DNA of 29,182 nt from Coxiellaceae bacterium UBA1530 (GTDB lineage Bacteria; Pseudomonadota; Gammaproteobacteria; Coxiellales; Coxiellaceae). How positions within the stretch are numbered: the stretch's first letter is position 1; every line of letters begins with the position of its first letter. Position numbers and translations under genes: made by a program. A model generated the notes under the pieces. That model saw nothing but the letters and a program-made list of their open reading frames with translations, made no database searches and had not been told where the DNA came from. Positions 23,246 to 29,182 of this stretch are shown piece after piece. The stretch covers positions 1 to 29,182 of the forward strand of contig DCQA01000042.1 of NCBI GenBank assembly GCA_002323325.1, read 5' to 3'.

Positions 23246-23875
23246 ATGAAATTGTTAATGATAATTTACTCTTGGCTGGATATAGCACTTTCAAAGTGCA
23301 ATACTGTTTTATCTCAAGTCATTCAGGAAATATTGGCGTTGGAATATCCGCCAGTATCAATTATCAAATCTGCATTGAATCTTCGACCAACAAATCTATC
23401 TCTAACGCTAAGTGATTATTATCGTTACTATCAATGTATGCTGCGTTACTATCCTGGTTGCGGTTTGGATAGACTGAACAAGAGACTTGGGGTTGAGCAT
23501 TTACCCGCTGTCATGAAAAACTTCATTGATACAAATCCACAATCAGATGATATCAAGAAAAATTTGCTTGCTGAATTTTTAAGTGCAAGCCCCTTTGGTT
23601 TAACGCTAGATTCATGTAAAAAATTATCCGTATATAAAATCGACATGTTGAAAAGTGCACTCAAGTTGTGTTTATTGGATGCTGTCAATAATTATCAGAG
23701 ATTAACAATCCGTAGCAATGATCAACGGGAAGTCTGCCAGTGGTTAGCTGATTATCGTCCCTCTGTATCATTTAACTCGATGCTTTTCGGTTATTTTCCT
23801 GCCGCCTTAAGAAAGTTACTTGATCAATTGACAAACATGAGAGTTAGTGGATCAATTGAATTAAATCAATTCTAG
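23246..23875 (+). CDS. Unrecognised protein of about 205-209 residues, 5' end uncertain
   Basis: I recognise no family. The first ATG (23246) directly abuts GGAG (23242-23245), so it is a poor start. A TTG at 23252 or the ATG at 23258 would be better spaced from that site. The frame is in fact open back to 23198. A different frame with its own ribosome-site-like sequence and ATG at 23170 covers the same region, so a one-base frameshift near 23195 could join MPAIENNDL to this frame. The protein is mostly helical, has no obvious signal peptide, and ends with a Leu-rich segment (FPAALRKLLDQLTNM). Two PP-containing segments recur nearby (INCPPLKF in an upstream frame and LEYPPVSI here), which may mean a repeat unit. 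Confidence 0.5.
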   Translation: MKLLMIIYSWLDIALSKCNTVLSQVIQEILALEYPPVSIIKSALNLRPTNLSLTLSDYYRYYQCMLRYYPGCGLDRLNKRLGVEHLPAVMKNFIDTNPQSDDIKKNLLAEFLSASPFGLTLDSCKKLSVYKIDMLKSALKLCLLDAVNNYQRLTIRSNDQREVCQWLADYRPSVSFNSMLFGYFPAALRKLLDQLTNMRVSGSIELNQF

Positions 23876-23941
23876 TCTTTGACTTAGATTCTTTGCTAAC
23901 GTGTCTCGATTCTGTTTTTAAAGAATTATCATACTTGTTAG

Positions 23942-23956
23942 AGTCTTCTAAAGACT
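23942..23956. repeat. Short perfect hairpin between accessory genes
   Basis: AGTCTT, loop CTA, AAGACT, followed by TTCGTTTCTT. It lies 66 bases after the gene ending at 23875 and about 70 before the barrel-protein gene. The low-GC 6-bp stem followed by a T-rich stretch could be a weak terminator. Confidence 0.3.
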
Positions 23957-24026
23957 TTCGTTTCTTGCAAAGCAGGTCTTTTAGCCGTATATTTTCATTT
24001 TTTATAGGAATAAGTTTTTTGAATCG

Positions 24027-24578
24027 ATGAGTCAGTGGCAATTAACAAGGCAGTTACAGCTTACTCTTAAGAAGGCTCTTTTTTTCTTCTTTTTATTGAT
24101 CACGGTTGTCTATGGGCAATCTTCCTCTACACCTGATGAGTCTATTGGTGGTCATCATGCCCTCTGGTCGGCCATTATTGGTCATCCGGCTGATTCTCGA
24201 GTGTACTTGGGTATGTGGGCTCTTCACTTAAGTGCTGAGGCTATACACGATGATAATGCCGTTAATGACTTAGTGGCATTAACCTATGATGGTTATTCCG
24301 CAGGTGCCTTCAAGAACTCTTATTATGATTGGACTTATGCCGCCGCCATTCAGCGTGAGGTGTACGAAAAAAATCTTGCCCACAATTCATCAATTCATGT
24401 TGGTTATAGAGCTGGTGGCATTGTTGGTTATGATGATCGTCTATGTGGTGATTTATGTTCACTGTCGCCTGTTCTTCCCTTTGTTGTTCCTTACATCAAT
24501 TTACAAAAAAATAATGTCGGGTTTGAGTCTCAATATGGTTATACCGTGCTTACAGCCGGCCTCTATTACCATTTTTAA
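24027..24578 (+). CDS. Small outer-membrane beta-barrel protein, PagP-like in outline
   Basis: A 183-residue protein with a signal peptide (basic residues to about 16, then ALFFFFLLITVVYGQ). The mature part shows alternating-hydrophobic strands rich in Tyr, Gly and Trp. It ends YGYTVLTAGLYYHF, with the C-terminal Phe typical of outer-membrane barrels. The order of segments (AFKNSYYDWTYAAAIQREVYE, SIHVGYRAGGIVGYDDR, VLPFVVPYINL, a final aromatic strand) resembles PagP or other eight-stranded barrels, but I cannot identify PagP's catalytic residues. The pair CGDLC in a loop may form a disulfide. The ribosome site is weak (AGGA 17 bases upstream), so the start is uncertain. It is convergent with the hydrolase at 24634. 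Confidence 0.6.
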   Translation: MSQWQLTRQLQLTLKKALFFFFLLITVVYGQSSSTPDESIGGHHALWSAIIGHPADSRVYLGMWALHLSAEAIHDDNAVNDLVALTYDGYSAGAFKNSYYDWTYAAAIQREVYEKNLAHNSSIHVGYRAGGIVGYDDRLCGDLCSLSPVLPFVVPYINLQKNNVGFESQYGYTVLTAGLYYHF

Positions 24579-24633
24579 TGCCTTGTGCGGTGAATGCATC
24601 TTGAGTGATGGCGTGTTTATGGTCAACGATCGG

Positions 24634-25527
24634 TTATTCGCCATTGGATGTGCTTTTTATCCAATTAAGGATGTGTTCATAAGTCGATGCTCTATCAGAT
24701 TCATTGAGCACTTCATGGTAGGCGTCGGGTGGTGTAAGCGTCATTTTACCTTTGCTGGATATGATCTCAAAAAATTGCTGAGTTTTGCTATTGTCGGCGA
24801 GTACATCATTTTCGGCAATAATTATCAAAGCAGGTATATTGGGCCAATGTTTTGCGCGTTTAAAAACGGTATCTTGTGCTTCTTTTGCTGCTAAAAACCA
24901 GGCTACAGAAGTAGCATTCAAACGTTTCTTATCAGCTGCGATTTTCTTCAAGATGCTCTCGTCATGAGTGAGTTGAATTTTTTTGGTTTTTTTTGGTATT
25001 GATAGGGTTGGATATAGCTTAGCTAGCTGTCTTAATGTCCATTGAATGGGTTGTATGGGTAAGAGTTTAGGATGAGTGCCTAAATAGGGTGCACTTAATA
25101 TTACGCGATGAATCGGATGAGCTTTTTCATGCGTTAAAAGGTAATAGCTGGTTAGCAAACCACCGTTACTATGAGCAATAAGATTGATGCTTTTTGGCTG
25201 GCACTGTTGTTGAAGAACCGTTAATACTTGATGTAGGTCGCTGCTGTAGGCTTTGAAGTGTTCAATGTAACCTCTGCGACCACTGGAGAGACCGTGGCCT
25301 CTGATGTCAAGCGCTGCCACGTGATAGCCCTGATTGAAAAAATATGACATCACGGATAAGTAGCAGTCTGAATGCTCGGAATAGCCATGAATAAATACAA
25401 TTATTTCGGCATTCTGGTTCTGTTTGGCATATTGGTAGTAGATTTCCGTGGTGTCATCGGTGTGAAGTGTATCTTCTCTGAGTGCACGTTTCAGTCTTTG
25501 GGATGGCTGATAGAGTAGTGATGGCAC
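24634..25527 (-). CDS. Alpha/beta hydrolase, lysophospholipase / monoglyceride-lipase type
   Basis: A 297-residue serine hydrolase of the Hydrolase_4 (PldB/monoacylglycerol lipase) group that probably cleaves acyl esters of lysophospholipids or monoglycerides. HGYSEHS (47-53) forms the oxyanion region. LDIRGHGLSSGRRGY (73-87) is highly typical of this group. The nucleophile is Ser120 in IAHSNGG, where most members have GHSMGG. The acid is in AENDVLAD (Asp241 or Asp245) and the base is His271 in AYHEVLNE. The start is GTG at 25527 with AAGGAG five bases upstream. No signal peptide, so probably cytoplasmic. It is divergent from ybiT. Confidence 0.88.
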   Translation of the reverse strand: MPSLLYQPSQRLKRALREDTLHTDDTTEIYYQYAKQNQNAEIIVFIHGYSEHSDCYLSVMSYFFNQGYHVAALDIRGHGLSSGRRGYIEHFKAYSSDLHQVLTVLQQQCQPKSINLIAHSNGGLLTSYYLLTHEKAHPIHRVILSAPYLGTHPKLLPIQPIQWTLRQLAKLYPTLSIPKKTKKIQLTHDESILKKIAADKKRLNATSVAWFLAAKEAQDTVFKRAKHWPNIPALIIIAENDVLADNSKTQQFFEIISSKGKMTLTPPDAYHEVLNESDRASTYEHILNWIKSTSNGE

Positions 25528-25658
25528 GGGTTCTCCTTAACACCTGTTTTGAAAGTCCACGTATCATACGCAGATATCCGGTTTCGTAAAAGGTTGTGAT
25601 GGTATTTTTTCAAGGATTTGTTATGATGTCGCCTCATTTTTAGACACGGAATATGATA

Positions 25659-27260
25659 ATGCTCTCTACTGCAAACCTGACTATTCAATTTGGAAGCAAG
25701 CCTTTATTCGAAGACGTTTCAGTCAAATTTGAAGAGGGTGGTCATTACGGTTTGATTGGTGCTAATGGGAGTGGTAAATCCACCTTCTTAAAGATTCTAT
25801 CGGGTGATCTGGAGCCCACTCACGGGCAGGTTATGAAAGGACCTGATCAAAGAATGGCCACACTTTGTCAGGACCAGTTTGCGTTTGATGAGTTCAGTGT
25901 AATGGATACGGTTATCATGGGCCATCAAGACCTATGGAAAATTAAGCAGAGGCGTGATGAGATTTATGGGCTTCCCGAAATGTCAGAAGCTGAAGGTATG
26001 GAGGTGGCCGATCTAGAGATGCAGTACGCTGAGCTGGATGGATACTCCGCAGAATCTCGAGCAGGCGAGTTATTGCTGGGTGTCGAAATCTCAGAAGATC
26101 AGCATTGTCGTTTAATGAGTGAGCTACCCCCTGGGCTCAAATTACGAGTTCTTTTGACGCAGGTATTATTTGCAGATCCTGATATTATGTTACTGGATGA
26201 ACCAACAAACAATCTAGATATCAATACTATACGCTGGTTAGAGAATGCATTACGTGAAAAAACATGTACCATGATCATCATTTCACATGATCGTCACTTT
26301 CTAAATGCTGTTTGTACTCATATGGCTGACTTAGACTATGGTCGTGTCCAATTGTTTCCAGGTAATTACGATGAATACATGGCAGCGGCAATGCAGGCTC
26401 GACAAAAAATGGTTACTGATAACGCCAGAAAGCAGGCTAAAATTCAAGAATTACAGGCCTTTGTAAGACGATTCTCTGCAAATGCCTCTAAGTCTCGTCA
26501 AGCGACATCGCGCCTCAAGCAGATTGATAAAATCGAGCTGGATGAAATTAAACCTTCTAGCCGAAAGTTTCCTTACATTCGTTTAGAACAGGAGAAGAAA
26601 TTGCATCGTCTAGTGTTAGAGCTAGATGAATTGCAAGGTGGCTACGAGATCGAGTCACCCCTATTCAAAGATGTGACTTTATCAATTGAAGCAGGCCAAC
26701 GAGTTGCTGTCATTGGGCCTAACGGTATCGGAAAGACCACGATGTTAGAAACAATTATGGATCGTCTGCCAAAGCAGTTTGGTGGCGTTAAGTGGTCTGA
26801 AAATGCATCAATCGGATATTTCTCCCAAGAGCATGCCGATGATTTTGCTGAAGACGCAACGCTCTTAGACTGGGTGGCGCAGTGGGGTCAGTCAGGCGAT
26901 GATGAGCAAGAAATAAGAGGTGTTTTGGGTCGCATGCTTTTTCCAGGAGACTCTACTAAAAAGTCGGTGAGAGTGACTTCAGGTGGTGAAAAAGTTCGTT
27001 TGATGATTGGTAAATTGACCCTACAAAAACCGAATGTTTTAGTGTTAGACGAGCCAACGAATCACTTGGATATGGAGTCGATTGAGTCTCTCAATATGGC
27101 TTTGGAGCAATATGAGGGGACGTTAATTTTCGTGAGCCACGATCGCCAATTCGTTTCTTCATTAGCGACTCAGGTGATTGAAATTAAGCCTCATGGTGAA
27201 GTGGTGCATTATAAAGGCGATTACGATAGTTATTTAGAATCACAAGGCTTGGAAGCCTAA
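25659..27260 (+). CDS. ybiT: ABC-F ATPase YbiT
   Basis: An ABC-F protein with two ATPase domains and no membrane part; ABC-F proteins act on the ribosome in translation. The protein has 533 residues from the ATG at 25659, which gives MLSTANLTIQFGSKPLF as in E. coli YbiT. Another ATG lies six bases upstream. Domain 1 has Walker A GANGSGKS (34-41), a non-canonical signature MSELPPGLKLRVLL (153-166) as in YbiT, and Walker B MLLDEPTNNLD (177-187). The inter-domain linker with RFSANASKSRQATSR is at about 271-285. Domain 2 has GPNGIGKTT (353-361), SGGEK (441-445) and VLDEPTNHLD (462-471). YbiT rather than Uup or EttA is indicated by the degenerate first signature and overall pattern. Confidence 0.94.
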   Translation: MLSTANLTIQFGSKPLFEDVSVKFEEGGHYGLIGANGSGKSTFLKILSGDLEPTHGQVMKGPDQRMATLCQDQFAFDEFSVMDTVIMGHQDLWKIKQRRDEIYGLPEMSEAEGMEVADLEMQYAELDGYSAESRAGELLLGVEISEDQHCRLMSELPPGLKLRVLLTQVLFADPDIMLLDEPTNNLDINTIRWLENALREKTCTMIIISHDRHFLNAVCTHMADLDYGRVQLFPGNYDEYMAAAMQARQKMVTDNARKQAKIQELQAFVRRFSANASKSRQATSRLKQIDKIELDEIKPSSRKFPYIRLEQEKKLHRLVLELDELQGGYEIESPLFKDVTLSIEAGQRVAVIGPNGIGKTTMLETIMDRLPKQFGGVKWSENASIGYFSQEHADDFAEDATLLDWVAQWGQSGDDEQEIRGVLGRMLFPGDSTKKSVRVTSGGEKVRLMIGKLTLQKPNVLVLDEPTNHLDMESIESLNMALEQYEGTLIFVSHDRQFVSSLATQVIEIKPHGEVVHYKGDYDSYLESQGLEA

Positions 27261-27300
27261 AACGCTGAGCCCAATGTGCGGATAATAAATGTGCTTGTAT

Positions 27301-28554
27301 TTATGTAAGTGAGATTGTCTCATCCGATTCTGTATTTAGTTCCACCTGTTCAATTTTATTGAAACGAGAGCTTATTTTCTTTGATGACACGTGCACTTGT
27401 TCAACATCTTGCTGTGCTTGATTGATGTGTTTAGCCAAGTTATCCATCCGTGTCTGAAAGCGGCCAAAGTCTGTTCCCAAAGCATTGAGATGTTGTTGAA
27501 TGATATGGACCTGTTTTCGTGTTGCCGCATCTTTTAAGACCGCTCTAGCAGTGGTTAAGACAGCCATCATGGTCGTGGGCGATACCAACCAGACACGAGA
27601 TTTTTGTGCCAACTCAATCAGCTCTGGATAGTGGGCATGGATTTCAGCGAAAACAGCTTCTGCAGGGATAAACATCATTGCACCATCTGAAGTTTCATCA
27701 GGTATAATGTATTTACTCGCAATGTCTTGAATGTGTTTCTTAATGTCATTTCTAAATTGTTGCTCATAGGCGTTTTGTTGTTGCACCGGAAGATTGCTCG
27801 CTTGTAATTGCTTGAAGCTCTCCAGTGGGAATTTGGCGTCGATCGCGATATTCCCGGTTGGGTCAGGAAGAAGTAGTAGGCAATCAGCACGCTTACCGTT
27901 TGATAAGGTGTGTTGTAAGGAAAAGTGCCCATCAGGTATGACGTTGCGAATTAAGCTATTGAGTTGTATTTCACCGAAAGCGCCGCGGGAGCGCTTGTCA
28001 TTGAGGATATCTTGAAGCCCGACCACATTACTGGAGAGCTCTGTGATTTTTTGTTGGGCTTGATCAATAATCGTCAAGCGCTTCATCACATCTGTGAAAG
28101 TAGCCGTAGTTTTTTCAAAGCCTTTTTCAAGTTGTTTATCGACTTCACCGCTAATCTGCTTTAGACGTTCTTGTGTCTCACGTGTGAGTTGATTAATTTG
28201 CTGTGACAGTAATTCACCGTGCTGTTTTAGGGTGCGATGGATGTGTTCTTGAGCACCGTGAAGACCATCGCGTAGACTATCTTGTATAACTTTAAGGCTA
28301 TCGATCTGATGTTTGTCAAAACGCTCGCGTTGTAATTTGATATCGTGTGTGTGTTGCTGCAGTAAAGCTTGCAGGTCCTGACGTTGGGATTGAAGCTGCT
28401 GGATGCGTTCAAGTAGGATTGTTAACTGTTGCTCAGTGATTTTTTGACTGGCTGTATGTTGACTGTTCTGAGTAAAAATAGACCTAAATAACAGTCCGAT
28501 AAAACCAATTAGAATAATTTGTAACGTTAAGACGAGCGCAATTGTAAATACCAT
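27301..28554 (-). CDS. rmuC: DNA recombination protein RmuC
   Basis: RmuC limits DNA inversions and carries a nuclease-like fold. The protein has 417 residues. One N-terminal membrane segment covers about residues 4-24. A long coiled coil rich in Gln, Glu and Leu covers about 30-175. The conserved core begins at DKRSRGAFGEIQLNSLI, then YxLQHTLSNGKRADCLLLLPD and IAIDAKFPLESF, and continues to about 370. The C-terminus is acidic and variable. CAGG before the ATG is a modest ribosome site. It is divergent from mazG and convergent with ybiT, with 40 bases between the two stops. Confidence 0.92.
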   Translation of the reverse strand: MVFTIALVLTLQIILIGFIGLLFRSIFTQNSQHTASQKITEQQLTILLERIQQLQSQRQDLQALLQQHTHDIKLQRERFDKHQIDSLKVIQDSLRDGLHGAQEHIHRTLKQHGELLSQQINQLTRETQERLKQISGEVDKQLEKGFEKTTATFTDVMKRLTIIDQAQQKITELSSNVVGLQDILNDKRSRGAFGEIQLNSLIRNVIPDGHFSLQHTLSNGKRADCLLLLPDPTGNIAIDAKFPLESFKQLQASNLPVQQQNAYEQQFRNDIKKHIQDIASKYIIPDETSDGAMMFIPAEAVFAEIHAHYPELIELAQKSRVWLVSPTTMMAVLTTARAVLKDAATRKQVHIIQQHLNALGTDFGRFQTRMDNLAKHINQAQQDVEQVHVSSKKISSRFNKIEQVELNTESDETISLT

Positions 28555-28662
28555 GATGATTGCCTGAGTTAAATTAATTTCTCTGGTATTATGTCTGATT
28601 TTCTAATGTGGGCAAAGTATTAAAAATTTTTATTGTTTTTTTTAACGATACGAGAGAGTGCA

Positions 28663-29182
28663 GTGAAGAGTTTAATTGACCAGTTTCGTGAAATGATTGC
28701 ACGGAATTTCTTAAAAGAGGGGGGCTGTCCTTGGATGAAAGAACAAACCTGGCATTCTATTGCTCGATACTCGTTGGAGGAAGTTTATGAGCTCAAGGAT
28801 GCCATTACACGTGAAGATAATGATGCAATTAAAAGTGAGTTAGCTGACTTGTGTCTGCACTTAGTCATTTATAGTGAGTTAGCTAATCAACAAGATGCAT
28901 TCAGTTGGGATGATATCGTGCAAGCGGCCATTGACAAACAGCGTGAGCGCCGTGATGGTTTCGATGCCAGTAGTCAGTCATCTGTGGAAGCTCATCAGCA
29001 TTGGAATCGTAAGAAAAATCTCGATCGTCTTCATGACTCGGTGTTATTCGATATTCCTGATAACTTTCCGCCGCTGATGACAGCGGAACAGCTGTCTCTC
29101 CTCAAGAAAAATCTAGGGCTCAGTTCGCAAAGTGATCATCCGTTAGTCGTAATAAAGCGTGATGTTATGGATTTGGAGGAGG
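28663..29182 (+). CDS. mazG: Nucleoside triphosphate pyrophosphohydrolase MazG, 5' part
   Basis: MazG hydrolyses nucleoside triphosphates to monophosphates and pyrophosphate. The frame starts at GTG 28663, after GAGAG, and stays open for 173 codons to the window edge. GGCPWMKEQTWHSIARYSLE (20-39) matches the family pattern GCPWDREQTH-x-SL-x-x-Y-x-x-E, with Met where Asp is usual. Metal-binding acids fit EExxE (E39, E40, E43) and ExxD (E59, D62). The segment after KQRERRDGFDASS occupies the place of the usual RHPHVF. The second MazG domain would lie mostly outside. The product may be enzymatically typical, but the first domain's changed residues make it worth checking. Confidence 0.85.
   Translation, partial: MKSLIDQFREMIARNFLKEGGCPWMKEQTWHSIARYSLEEVYELKDAITREDNDAIKSELADLCLHLVIYSELANQQDAFSWDDIVQAAIDKQRERRDGFDASSQSSVEAHQHWNRKKNLDRLHDSVLFDIPDNFPPLMTAEQLSLLKKNLGLSSQSDHPLVVIKRDVMDLEE

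Noticed and set aside
24286..24894. Plus-strand frame of 202 codons
   Set aside because: It overlaps the barrel protein in another frame and then runs antisense to the hydrolase, both of which have clear motifs.
1..29182. tRNA, rRNA, CRISPR array, insertion sequence or prophage
   Set aside because: Reading both strands I found no cloverleaf-like gene, no regularly spaced repeats, no transposase and no phage structural gene.

Overview
The window reads as chromosome of a gammaproteobacterium, moderately AT-rich by eye (base composition not counted). The block leuS-lptE-holA-nadD, the divergent suhB/trmJ pair, rlmB, an rlpA-ung pair and an YbiT-type ABC-F gene all support this. Several proteins look like forms I associate with Legionellales (Legionella/Coxiella relatives): the peptide deformylase with a changed motif 1, an isolated TraI_2-domain protein, and a stand-alone acyl-AMP ligase with its own carrier protein. 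That placement is inference from remembered family features, not from a search.

Layout. Positions 1-3554 are accessory in character: an unrecognised gene cut by the left edge (minus), a small secreted protein with two cysteine repeats (plus), and a large unrecognised helical protein with a tandem 88-residue duplication (minus). Positions 3555-10236 are one tightly packed minus-strand run. In transcription order it is leuS, lptE, holA, nadD, an acyl carrier protein and a fatty acyl-AMP ligase, and most neighbours overlap. Positions 10237-11722 hold a plus-strand TraI_2/MobH-like protein without conjugation genes. Positions 11736-14715 hold, on the minus strand in transcription order, rlpA, ung, def and a CPBP-family membrane protease. 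Positions 14796-17251 carry rlmB, suhB and trmJ.

Positions 17319-21814 form a plus-strand group: an OPT transporter, a cysteine desulfurase, an IscU-like protein lacking all three cluster-ligand cysteines, and a prolyl iminopeptidase. Their proximity suggests, as inference, use of imported peptides as amino-acid or sulfur sources. Positions 21855-24578 are a second accessory stretch: three unrecognised or weakly recognised proteins, a possibly frameshifted region with several inverted repeats, and a small outer-membrane beta-barrel. Positions 24634-29182 return to recognisable genes: a lysophospholipase-like hydrolase, ybiT, rmuC and the 5' part of mazG, which runs off the right edge.

I saw no tRNA, rRNA, CRISPR array, insertion sequence or prophage module. 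The most interesting items are the cysteine-less IscU paralogue fused by overlap to a cysteine desulfurase, the isolated TraI_2 protein with altered metal-site residues, the acyl-AMP ligase/ACP pair placed directly after nadD, and the two repeat-containing accessory proteins near the left end.
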